Positions 11,318 to 22,779 of a stretch of DNA of 64,000 nucleotides are shown piece after piece. The position numbers and the translations under genes were made by a program. The notes under the pieces are model-generated. The model was not told the DNA's origin and made no database searches. It was given only the letters and a program-made list of their open reading frames with translations. This DNA is from Chamaecyparis obtusa (Eukaryota; Streptophyta; Pinopsida; Cupressales; Cupressaceae). The DNA lies in the NCBI GenBank assembly GCA_027943335.1, contig BSBK01009273.1:1794501-1858500 (forward strand), written 5' to 3'. Positions within the stretch are counted from its first letter, which is position 1. Each line of letters starts with the position of its first letter.

Positions 11318-12597
11318 TGTTAGTTCCCAAAACCATAGATAGGAAATCCAAGAGCCTGTGAATTCTCCAAAAGGATTCCAAATTAGTTCTAGCCAACGAA
11401 CGGGAATAATCCAAATTCCCCTACACTTTAGGCTTCGCTACACCTAGGCAGGTAAACCTTCACCTCGAACTTGATCACTTTATTCAAGGTTTTTCTATAG
11501 CGAATTTAAGCTTATGAGTTCTCTGGTTGGCAAAAATCCTCAAACTCGATCGATATAGAGTTATGCAATTACCTGAAATGATTTGAATGTTTGTGTAAGG
11601 TTTATCAATAATTGATTAGATACTTGCAAGAAGGAAGTATATAGATTTATGACTTCAATTAATAACTCCAATAATTATATTCCAATGATTTTAAATGACC
11701 AGTGCCTTTAATATCTGAGCAATAGAGTCAACTATAACAAGGATTATTACATACAACTTTATGAGACAATATTTATAAAAATATCATCAATTACTCCTAA
11801 GCTCTGCAAAAGACAAATCTTATATGCAATTCTTCGTTAGTCCAAAAGGAATTTAACTTCTCCGGTTGGAAGTCTGATTCGACAGAGATAAAGAAACACA
11901 TATATTTCACACTATCTTGATCGTCGAACAAAGAATGCAAGAAAATATCCAATGCAAAAATAAAACTTTGTCAGAATAATTAAATAATCTATTTATTGAT
12001 CACAAAGGACGAATCCACATTTCAATTGCAATCTCTTTGCCTTGAAAAAGGGACCTTTTATTTATTATTAAAATATAATATTGAAATTTATATTAAAGTC
12101 ATGCTTTAATATTTACATCTTCCCTTACAAATATTCTTCTTCTAATTGCTTATTTGAATGTGTCCCTCTCTCTACATTTTACATTATGTATATATATATG
12201 TGTTTGAGTGGCTTTCATACCTCTTTAGGGTGAAAAGACACCACCCTTATTACAAATTATTTTGAAAAACAATAAACTAACTAAAAAATAACTACCTAAC
12301 TTTCGGATTTGCGTCTGGTCAAAAAACCAAAACACCTCGTGGAAAGCTAAGACTTTTACTCAAGATAGGAAATTTGATTTTTCGAACTGAGTCGTTTTTA
12401 GATTTTTAAATGCGACCATCTTCAGGCTTTGTCGGCATCATCTTTGCTGAAGGTCGAAATTCCAGCATTTTCTGAAGGCTTCGATTAGTTAGTTCTATTT
12501 ATTTGTGTCATAAAGCTTCCTTCCTTTGATTTTTTTAGTATGGAGAAACTTTCTTATTGATAATGGATTTGGACTCTCAAAATTTAGGGTACCACCA
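11318..12597. repeat. Solo LTR, family B copy 1 (1280 bp)
   Basis: It begins TGTTAGTTCCC and ends GGGTACCACCA, a near-perfect terminal inverted repeat. Flanks are GATCC (11313-11317) and AATCC (12598-12602), a 5-bp target duplication with one mismatch. No primer site follows and no internal domain is attached, so it is a solo LTR. It sits inside the Copia RNase H remnant. The central part contains the sequence shared with family A. Confidence 0.85.
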
Positions 12598-14280
12598 AAT
12601 CCTTTGCAAAGAACTTGGCACTCTCTCTCTGCCACTCAAACTCATTGCATCAACTTCCTGACCTCCTTGTTCAAGATTGTCTGCAATTCTTTCCTTAGAG
12701 GAATGGTTTCCAACACACACCTCCGAAACTTCTGATATACTCGAATCCAATACTATCCTCCTCGACCTCATCCCAGATCGCCCTATTCTGGAGCTACCAA
12801 TGTCAAATTGAGATTTACTGTGCAATTTTGTTCTTTGCAACTGAAGAGTCTCCCTCTAAATGTCATTTCTTCCTCTTCGAAGGAACTAATCGCAATGACA
12901 ATCTGTATATGTTCTTCCTCTTTAATGAAGTAAAATGCCACCAATTCAGTCCCATGGCTACAAGCAGTGTCCTCATGTTTGTTTATTTCTACAACCTACA
13001 TGATTTCCTCATAGGATGTATCAAGCTCTTCCTCCCTTGAATGCAATCTCTCATCATCCTTATGCTCCTCGATCTATCCTAGAAGCATTTTAAAGAGATT
13101 ACTAATAGTTCATAGAATTAAACTATCTTGAAGAGAAATATACAGATCAATGCTAAAAGCATACATGATTTACTATTCTCAATATTATTGCATGAATTAT
13201 ACATGATCATTATTCAAGGTACATACTTAAAATACTTATCTCTATATAATTCTCAGTGGTTTTGACAATGTCCTCTATTGATTCCTCTTGAATAGGCTTA
13301 CTGCTCTGCTACCCGTTAACTCCTATGCACAAGACATACGCATCAAATATCACTCTTTTCCAACAAATGTTACGGAGCCACTACAAGTTGTCATTCCAAG
13401 AGACCTCTGCTCTTCACCATGCACCTCCAGGTGATATGCCTTATAAAGTTTTAGCAAATATTTCTTCGTGATTGAAGTCTGGAACTTTCACCAAAGGAAG
13501 AATTTACAAGAGGGAACCTAACATGAAGTGGTTTGTAAAATTTATGGCAGGAAATCCAAACAGAGATTCACGGCAAAGAACTCTTGAGTCTTCTACAAAT
13601 TATACACATTATCTTATTTGCAACTGCCTGAGAGTGATGATGCCCTACAGAATGAATGGTAGAGCCATTAGCACTCGCGTAGAAGACTATTGTTTCTTCA
13701 GCCCATAGGAATGAGTAACGACAATACTATAATTTTTCTTTTCCCAGACGTACCACCAACTCCAGAATGAATACAGGTTGCAGTATTCTTTCTCATGGCC
13801 AAGCTAAAGCATTGATAATTTTAGAGTATCACTCTCCTGAATAAATATGAACACCACAGTCTCCAGCATGTATATAAGACATCGTAGTCTCCCTTGTTTT
13901 AGACAAACACTTAGCCATACATCCTCATTATGCTCAAATAAATCGATTGTGGAGTTGTAAACACCTTCCCAAGAGCAGATTTGAGTGTTTAAGGTATGCG
14001 TTTCAACCATATTCTTTAGTTATTTGATAGAATGTTTCAAGTTTTTGAAAATTTATAAAAAAAATTCAAGTATTTGTAGAAGTTTTCAAGTTTGTTTGTT
14101 TTTCCATTTTTCTTATAGATTGCAACAAGTAGTCAAAGCTCGGTGGGTGGGTCTCAAAAATTTAAAATTGATAAAGTGTCTTGTGACCTTTTCACACCAT
14201 CCCCCCATTGCAAATGGGGACCCCCCTCCTTCCCTTGTGGTCGTTAGTTTAGTTAGGTTTAGGTGGCGAATTTAGCAATC
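12598..14280. other. No recognisable gene
   Basis: Several open frames of 60-90 codons occur on both strands (for example 12577-12840 minus and 13472-13708 plus). None has a family motif, and their codon use looks random. Confidence 0.4.
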
Positions 14281-14759
14281 CAGTGCTTTAAAAGATTGAG
14301 GGGTGGTTTCAAAATCAAGTAGCCAGGTCGTGATTTTAAAGTGGGAACATTAAAAATAAAGTTTGTCGGGGTCATGTTACATTGGGTTCAACGTAAAATT
14401 CTAAGTGTATTTAAATTTTGGCTAGTCAATTAGACCAAAAATTCATATAAAGGCATATTCCATGCATAAGGACCTTAAAACCCTTATAAAATTAATTTTT
14501 TACGTATAAAATGGCCAAAATCCTAACGAAAAATCAATTTTCTTTATAAAAATACACAAAATCTAGACTATACATGAATTCCCCTTCATATTTTGATCAA
14601 AATCTAGACTATACATAAATTTCCCATCATATTTTGATCAAAATCCAGACTCTTCATGAATTTCCCTTCATTAATTGGCTTTTCTTGAAAAATTCGAAGT
14701 GTTGGAGTTAAAATCCAAGCACACTATAAATTTCCACCACTTTAGACAGAATATGCTTG

Positions 14760-15520
14760 AAAATCCAGACTAGGGGCGATTTTCCCCCAAGGGTGAGCTT
14801 GAAAATTTTCTAAGTCTGGAAATTGTCTAGACTAGGGTCATTTTTCCCTTGGAAAAAGTTGGAAACTTGGAAATTTTCCTAAGTCTGGAAAGTGTCCAGA
14901 CAGAGGTCATTTTTCCCCCAAGACTGTGTGTACACTGAAAAATTTTCATAGTCTGGAAATTGTCGAGACTAAGGTTGATTTTCCCTTGGATTGGATAGAG
15001 GTACTGAAAATTTGTCTAAGTGTTGGAATAGTCCAAGCTAGGGTCATTTTTCCCCTACAAAGCAAGAATGGAATCCAAATTTTTTGTAAGTGTCAAATTA
15101 GTCCATGCATGGGTCGTTTTTCCCCTGGGGGCTAATATGGAGTGCAAATTTTTCTAAGTGTTGGAGATGTACAGACATATCATGTTTTTCCCTTAAAGTG
15201 AGTATGGACGTGAAAAATTTTCTAAGTATGAGAACTATCCAGGCTAGGGTCGAATTTCCCTTTGATGGCCAAATTGCAAAATTTTTCAAACTGTCAAATT
15301 TGTCCATACTAGGGTCAATTTTCCCCCCTTTTGATAGCAAAGCAAGATCAACGTTTTTTTCTTATTATAAAGTGGATTTTTATCCAAGCTTTGATCGATT
15401 TTCCCTACCTAGCGTGGATGGAATTGGAGTCTGGACATGGTTACAAGTCCATACAAGTTGTGGACTTAGGCAAATTTGAGAGTACAAGCATGGATCGATT
15501 TTCCCCATTATGGAGCAATT
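14760..15520. repeat. Degenerate tandem array, unit about 80 bp
   Basis: A pattern of GAAAATTTTCTAAGTCTGGA, then a short TCCAGACTAGGGTC-like word, then TTTTTCCC(C/T) and a variable spacer recurs about ten times. Units differ a lot from each other but keep the order and rough spacing. Weak forms begin near 14590. The array may be the non-coding tail of a large retroelement. Confidence 0.8.
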
Positions 15521-15664
15521 TTTTTATTTAATTAAAGTTAATGTGGGAAATTAATAAAGTCAAAGTGGAACCTTCTAGAAGATGGTAAATCTTTTATCCT
15601 ACATTGCTTGTGGATGGAAAATAAGAGCCAAAAACACATTTAAAAGGAGATTGTTGTTGTAGTA

Positions 15665-17030
15665 TGTAATGTCCCCATTTTCATGAGCATCAAAGTTCGA
15701 GGGGTTAGCCTATTAATTGACCCTCGTAGGCTAATGAGGTTGGATAGAGGGTCTCTTGAGAGATGCAGCTTCTTCAAAGACCTGAGCTTTGCAAGATTGG
15801 TGTTCATTTGAGGTCTCTAGGACTCCGTATGCAATGATTTCTATTTATACTAAGTTTATCGCTATTTATAGAAATTTTTGGAGTGATAGAGATGAACCCT
15901 TTCTAGTTTTAGAAATAGTATTTGGTCACATGGGGAATTATAGGGTAAACTCCCAATTCAGATGACAGAGTGAAATAATAAGCGGTTTAGAGTTATTAAT
16001 AATTTTGTGACCAAAATGATATTAAATTGTAAAAATAGTTTTATAAAGTTACATCATAACTTTATAATTTCACTTAAGTTGAGGGTCTATTCATCATTGG
16101 AAGGGGACCAGTTGAGTAATTAATTATAAAGGCCAAACATAATGAATTATTAAAAGATTTCCTAAGTTGAAATGAAATAACATTTAAAATGTTATTTAAA
16201 ATGTTTTTTGGCGAAATTGCACTTCTTGAAGGTATTTAATAGTTGCAAGAGAAATCGAATTCATTATGTTGAATGCTTGATTTGACATTATTTCTCTGGA
16301 GCATTAGAGATTGTGAGAAACCAAGGGTTTCAGCAGAGTTCTAAGTTTATCGGCATTGGAGAGCGTTGCTTCCTTTTTGTAGCAGCAGTCAGAGGGTGTG
16401 AAATATTCACCTGATATTTCTTATTGGGTTGGCTTCATATAAAGGTCAACATTGTACTGATTGGCGAAATAAATTTCAGAATTTATTGATAGATTGAAGA
16501 CATATTTTATGGCAGATTGAGGGCATCAGTTTGAAAAGCTATTGGCTGTTTATAGTGGTTTGAAATCATTGCTTTTTGCTGGTTCTTCACGTGCCCTACC
16601 TACTCTTCCATATACAGTTCGGTTTTGTTGAAAGATGCACCAAAATATTCAATAAAAATCATAAGAAGAAATGCCTAGGGCTACAACAGGGTTTGGCATC
16701 ATCTCTTGAAGTTTTGTTGTTGATAGGTAAAGGGTTTTATATTCTTGACTTGCTTTTTCAGTCAGCACTTAATAAAAGGGCTTCTTCCACTATCTGGGTA
16801 TGCCATTTGATTGTAACAAGTTTTTCCTCTATGAAATAATGAAGAAGAATAATTGAAATCTTCTATTTTGTTCCTTAGTACTTAGTTTACAAATTTCAGA
16901 AGTTTTATTTCAGCATATGTATTGCTTTTTATGTCAAACCATCTCAAAACACAAAAAAAAAATGGAAAACAATAAAACCCAAAAACAAGCATAGTCAGTT
17001 CAGCAGTTAGAGCCTTGAAGGGTTCTTACA
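15665..17030 (+). repeat. Solo LTR, family G copy 1 (1366 bp)
   Basis: It starts TGTAATGTCCCCATTTTC and ends GGGTTCTTACA. The flanks TAGTA (15660-15664) and AAGTA (17031-17035) make a one-mismatch 5-bp target duplication. It shares its start, TATA-like TATTTATA words and a GATTGTGAGAAACC-like region with the family G LTRs at 28453-29949 and 62638-64000, which lie in the opposite orientation. Confidence 0.8.
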
Positions 17031-17040
17031 AAGTAAGCCA

Positions 17041-20000
17041 TGAATATCCTTGAAGCACAAAGACTAAGGTTGTCAAATCTGAAGCAAGAGGTCAAGTAGA
17101 AGCACAATCCAGCCTTAGTGATTGGAGTCTAGGTGAAAACGAGGATATCTGCCATTAAGGAGGATATCTCAAGCATCAAGTGGCGAGGCAACTAGTGCAG
17201 AATCTGGAGACAAAGGACAGAGGCTGACCACACCTACTCTTATCCTTGGTTCATTGTCATCTAGGGAGGAAGGAACAGAGACCGTGGACAATGATTCAGC
17301 GCAAGATGGTCATACAGAGATCCTACCCTAGGATGGTCAAGAGGCAGCTTCATCCACACATTCGGTAAAACAGAATACAGAGATAGTACCATCTTCTGTA
17401 ATGTCCCCAGTTAGGATGGCTATGAAATCTAAGACAATCAGTTAAATTCCTTAGAATTACAATATCTGATTTTGCTATGAACTTATGTAATTGATAATAT
17501 GAATATAGTTATATAATAACTGACAGCGACCAAAGCCACTTTCTATCTCTGATTTGTACAATTAAGAGTATGCTTGAGCGAATTGATATAATTACATTAA
17601 GTGCAATGATCACTTGGTATCTCTGCTATGTCAAACATAGCAACGCAAATATGCAATGAGATATAATATGATAATGCGTATAGCCATATGGTTTTGCTGT
17701 CCTTTATATAAACACTTAAACCATGCAATGTTTGTTCCTTATTATTCCTGATATGGTTTCTGGGTCTGATCTAGACATATTAATTTGCAACAATAATGGT
17801 GATGATGTGTCTGATATATGCTTTCCTCCTTTACCAGCAATATTGTTTTCTTAGATTTAGAATTATGAGCTTTCAACTGAATAATTCTCACAAGAGCAGA
17901 TCCAATCCGTTTATATATAAGCGTTTATTGATCATCATCTTTTATGCCTTTTAAAATAGGATTGAATTACCTCTTATATCCAACAATTGACACACTCAAA
18001 AGACACATCCATTAGTTATTTTTAATTGTCTCCTTTCCTTACGTTAATCTTCTCCTTATTACGGTGATTGATTAGAGAGTGTCTCTTTTTATCTGTCATA
18101 ATCTCCTTAATCCTTATCAGAGACAATTCTCCATATGATGTTTCAACCCGATTCTGGAGTTTAATATGGTTTACAACGCATAATGGATCTAATAAATACA
18201 AAGTGTGCTGAGATTATTTTACTTGGTTATTGTCCTTTGTCATTGATTATTATACGCTGGTCTATTCGGTTATAAGTGACGATAAAGACAAATATTAGGA
18301 GGCATATGCGAACATTTCTACAATCAATAACCCTAGATTGGTCAACCACGCCTGTTCTCCATGTTCGCTTGCCTCTCCTTTGCTGACGGAGACCCTCTTG
18401 CGCATCATGTTTGATTTGTCCATTTATTCAAGTTTGGTTGCTCTCTAATGTTCGGCAAAGGAAGTACTAGTAAATGTATTGTATAATATTATTAATAAAT
18501 GATATAATTTATTATTATATTTTGCTATCAATAAATAATGTATTATTTTACATTTCTATTTATTATTATATTAATAAATACTGTAAATGATATTTATATA
18601 TCAATATATAAATAGATAATATTTTTATGATGATAATATCATAGATGATACATTGATATGATATTATGACGATAATATGGTGGATGATATTATATTTGGT
18701 TTTTATTTATATTTATTATTATTAATAACATAATTGATTAATGTTTGTTCCATTAATCAATATTTACTCATTTTAATTATTCATTAATAATTAAGATCAA
18801 ATAAATATAGCATTAAAATTATATTATAATATTTATTTATTTATTTATATTTTATTATTATTTCTAATTTATAATGACATATCAATCATATATTTATATT
18901 ATCTTAATATATCATTTATCTATATGAATTATATATATATATATATTTATATTAATAATATATTATTATTATATTAATAATATATATTTAACTTATTATT
19001 TTATTCATTGATTAATTAATTAATTTGTTATTATATAAATAGTTAATAATACATTATTGTCAATATTATATTATTTATTTAATATATTTTCATTGTGTAT
19101 TTATCAAATTTGATCTCTGAGATAGGGGACATCACATCTTCCCCCACAATGCACTTGGTAGTTGATTTAGGAGATGATATGGGGCAGTCTAATCCCACCA
19201 CTCAGGGGATGGAAGATGACCTTATTTCAAAACTTAAGGGATGTGATGAGGATGAACATATAGAATGTGGCTTGGATTTATCCACAGTTCCAAATTGGCT
19301 TAGAGACAGCATGAAGAAGAGAAGAAGGGTAGAAGAGATTCCCCCTATAGATGATATTGACACATTTCTTAACAGGATAGGGAGAGCAAGTGAATCCAAG
19401 CCAGCAACGAAGGTTCACAAGATTACTAGAGATGAAACAGGTTCTCGCACTATACATTTGGCTACCCCCATTGAAGCTAGGAATGAAGACGAGATTTCTC
19501 CCCATGATTACCATATCTCTTCATTCGATATTGGGGCAACAACTAAAGATCAAGAATTTCAAGAATGGAGGGACAATGTAAGTGCTATAAAAGAAAGGAT
19601 GGGTAGGTTGATCAAAGAAAAGGATGATCTTGAGACAGAAAATTAGATGATGAAGGAAATAATAAACAAGTATGTGAATCCATCCAGACAAGAGAGTGCA
19701 TCACTTTTTCCTTATGTTCCCACTTCACAGGACTCACATTGTGCTTGCAACGTGGTAAGGAAATGGGCAAGGGATATCAGAGGGTGAGTAGAGTCTTTCC
19801 TTGCCAAAATGGTTTGAATATATGAAATGACCACTATGCTTATGGATAAAATGCAGGGATTACAGGAGATGTGGGAGGAGTTTCAACCCATCAAACAAAA
19901 GGTCATTCCTCGTCTCAAGGCATTAAGGGCTATCCCTACATCAGTCTTGGTACAAGAGGGAGTGATTGACATGGGAAGTGCTTATGACTTTGGCCATTGG

Positions 20001-20430
20001 TACCTCTCATTGATTACCAGGAAGACTACTTATGAGCAGGCGCACACACAGTGTGGTGATATTCAGGATCCTGTCCTAGGGATACGTTCGAGGGTTCTCA
20101 TTGCAATCAAGGAGCTGATTTGGAAGAGTTGATGGAGAAATTGGAGTCAGTTTATTTCACAGGTGTAGATTCTCTTGAGGAGAGTCACTTGAATGGTTTC
20201 CTTTCACTAATGCTTCCTATTAACAATCCACAGCTGCAGACTACAAATTGGATGACACATTGGGTACATGCGTGGAACAGTTAGAGATTATGGAGATGCA
20301 GCATGGAAGCCTTCCTGGTATTGACATGGAGGAACTAAGAGAGATTTGTTTAAGTTCATCAAGTTCGCTAAAAGAGAGAAAGTGAAGGGAGTGCACATCC
20401 TGGATGATGAGTTGTTCGATGACTAAGCAG
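17041..20430 (+). pseudogene. Unrecognised degenerate ORF split by a solo LTR
   Basis: I do not recognise the family. Coding-like sequence runs from 17041 (MNILEAQRLRLSNLKQEVK) to the LTR at 17397 and resumes at 19142. With the LTR and one TSD copy removed, the frame joins exactly: ...KQNTEIVPSS with PTMHLVVDLGDDMGQSN. The main open part (to 19646) includes a basic KKRRR patch and a charged, probably coiled-coil segment (EWRDNVSAIKERMGRLIKEK). A second open part (19827-20132) starts MTTMLMDKMQGLQEMWEEFQ. Decayed frame continues to about 20430. Stops interrupt it at several points. No gag knuckle, protease or polymerase motif is seen. It may be the single ORF of a non-autonomous retroelement or a plant pseudogene. 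Confidence 0.55.
17397..19136. repeat. Solo LTR, family C copy 1 (1740 bp), exact TSD
   Basis: It starts TGTAATGTCCCC and ends GGGGACATCACA, a 12-bp terminal inverted repeat with one mismatch. It is flanked on both sides by TCTTC (17392-17396 and 19137-19141), a perfect 5-bp target duplication. The right third is extremely AT-rich. It matches 48271-50003 in start, length, AT-rich end and the internal TATACGCTGGT word. No coding sequence lies inside. Confidence 0.92.
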
Positions 20431-20910
20431 TTCCCTCGCTTCCTATTGGTCCTCAAAGTTTTGAACTTTCTCATTGGCTCTTTTGATGGTGCTTCATTTC
20501 TATTAGCTACTTTTGGTTGCCCTAATTAGGGTTTGTAATGGATTTATCTGGGCCCTTGATTCTAAATCAATCTTGCCCGTTCATTGTAATTGGGGCTCCT
20601 ATATAAACCCCCACCCCTCTCATTTGAAAGAGAAGGTTGTTTTGGAGAATTGTTGCTAATGTAATGTCAAATTTGCTCTGCTTTTCATTGTTGTGTCTTG
20701 CATGGTGAATTGTTTTGATCAAGTTTGCATTATTGCATGGTGTCATACATTCCTCATTTAGAATAGATTTTCACTCCAAGTTGTTAGAATAGAATTTGCT
20801 TCAAGTAGTTTAGTTGAATGAAAGTAATTATGAATGTTTATTTGATTGACTCGACAAATCCGGGCCACTAGCCTCTTGTTGATGGTAAGAGTGCCTTGTG
20901 TGGTTAGTCA
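20431..20910 (+). other. Possible LTR/promoter-like segment after the unrecognised ORF
   Basis: No gene. A good TATA box (CTATATAAAC, 20599-20608) is followed by a C-rich stretch, as in retroelement LTRs. The sequence seems to continue beyond the inserted solo LTR at 22193. It could be the 3' LTR of the element that carried the ORF. Confidence 0.35.
20599..20608 (+). promoter_or_regulatory. Putative TATA box
   Basis: CTATATAAAC followed by CCCCACCCC. The motif is good but transcription is not shown. Confidence 0.4.
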
Positions 20911-22192
20911 TGTTGGTTCCCAAAACCAAAGATTGAAAATCCAAGAGCCTGCCAATTCTCCAATAGGATTCCAAATCAAATCTGGCCAACGAACGGGAAT
21001 AATCCAAATTCCCCCGCACTTTAGGCTTCTCTACACCTAGGCGGGTAAACCTTCACCTCAAACCTAATCACCTTATTCAAGGCTTTTCTATAGCGAATTT
21101 AAGCTTGTGAGTTCTCCGGTTGGAAAAGTCCTCAAAACTCAATCAATATAAAATATTGTGAATGCTTGAAATGATTGAATGTTTTATATGATGTTTATAA
21201 ATAATTCATAAAAATACTTGCAAGAAGGAAGTATATAGATTTATGACTTCAATTAATAACTCCAATAATTATATTCCAATGATTTTAAATGACCAGTGCC
21301 TTTGTTTATCTGGGAGATAGAGTCAACTATAACGAGGGTTATTACGTACAACTTTATGAGACAATATTTATAAAAATATCATCAATTACTCCTAAGCTCT
21401 ACAAAAGACAAATCTTATATGCAATTCTCCGTTAGTCCAAAAGGAATTTAACTTCTCTGGCTGGAAGTCCGATTAGACAGAGATAAGGAAACACATATAT
21501 ATTTCACACTATCCTGATTGTTGAACAAAGAATGCAGGAAAAGATCCAATGCAAAAATAAAACTCTGTCAGACTAATTCAATAATCTATTTATTGATCAC
21601 AAAGGACAAATCCACATTTTAATTGCAATCTCTTTGCCTTGAAAAGGGACCTCTTATTTATTATTAAAATATAATATTGAAATTTATATTAAAGTCATGC
21701 TTTAATATTTACATCTTCCCTTACAAATATTCTTCTTCTAATTGCTTATTTTAATCTGTCCTTCTCTCTACATTTTACATTATGTATATATATGAGTTTG
21801 AGTGACTTTCACACCTCTTTAGGGTGAAAAGACACAACCCTTATTACAAATTATTTTGAAAAACAATAAACTAACTAAAAAATAACTACCTAACTTTCGG
21901 ATTTGGGTCTGGTCGAGAAACCAAAACACCTTGTAGAAAGCTAAGATTTTTACTGTAGATAGGAAATTCGATTTCCCGAACTGGGTCGTTTTTATATTTT
22001 TAAAATGTGACCATCTTCAAGCTCTGTCAGCATCATCTTTGCAGTACATCGAAATTCCAGCATTTTTTTAAGGCTTCGATTAGCTAGTTCTATTTATTTG
22101 TGTCATAAAGCTTCCTTCCTTTGCTTTTTTCAGTATGGAGAAACTTTCTTATTGATAATGGATTTGGACTCTCAAAATTTAGGGTACCACCA
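20911..22192. repeat. Solo LTR, family B copy 2 (1282 bp)
   Basis: It starts TGTTGGTTCCC and ends GGGTACCACCA, and is close to 11318-12597 along its whole length. Flanks are AGTCA (20906-20910) and AGCCA (22193-22197), a one-mismatch target duplication. No primer site follows. It is not the partner of 11318-12597 in one element: the outer flanks differ and each copy has its own target duplication. Confidence 0.87.
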
Positions 22193-22739
22193 AGCCAATG
22201 ATTTAAAATACTTAACTTCGATTAGTATCGAGTCTTTAGTTTGCATCCATTTGATGGGATTAGAGAAGAAATATTAATTTGAAAACTATTTAAGTCTATC
22301 ATAGAAGCTTGCACTAGGTGGGTGGAGTCGTTGATAAAGCTACACCTAGTAGAGTCTAAGTCCATTCACACATTCCTTGCATTCATAATTAAATAGGAGT
22401 AGTAAGGATTAGAGGTTTAAGTTTAAGTTGAGAAGTCAAAGTCAAAAAACCAAAATACATTTTCATTGCACATTGTAAGGCTAAATCATTAGAAGTGTAA
22501 GTAGTTGACAAATCTTGAATGATTTGGTGTAAGTCCCCTTCAGTGATAACCAACAATCACATCATTTCAACTGAGTGAGTATCCATAGTAAAAGAACCTT
22601 GAAGTCACCTTGTGATCTTACTTTGCAGGCTTAGCATAAGAAGTGATCTTATATCAAGATAATTGAATATTTAATGTTTCACTCCGAAACATTGAGTGTT
22701 TGATTCTGCATGTTGTAGTGGAACAAAACTCACATCAAC
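22193..22739. other. Sequence between solo LTR and hAT remnant, no gene
   Basis: It appears to continue the segment left of 20911. The 5' terminal inverted repeat expected for the hAT element was looked for here and not found. Confidence 0.4.
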
Positions 22740-22779
22740 AGGTCTCCTCTATGGAAATACACTACAAGAATTTCTCAAT

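Noticed and set aside
11318..22192. One large LTR element bounded by the two family B LTRs
   Set aside because: Outer flanks (GATCC and AGCCA) do not match. Each LTR has its own near-exact duplication. There is no primer site after the left LTR and no purine tract before the right one.
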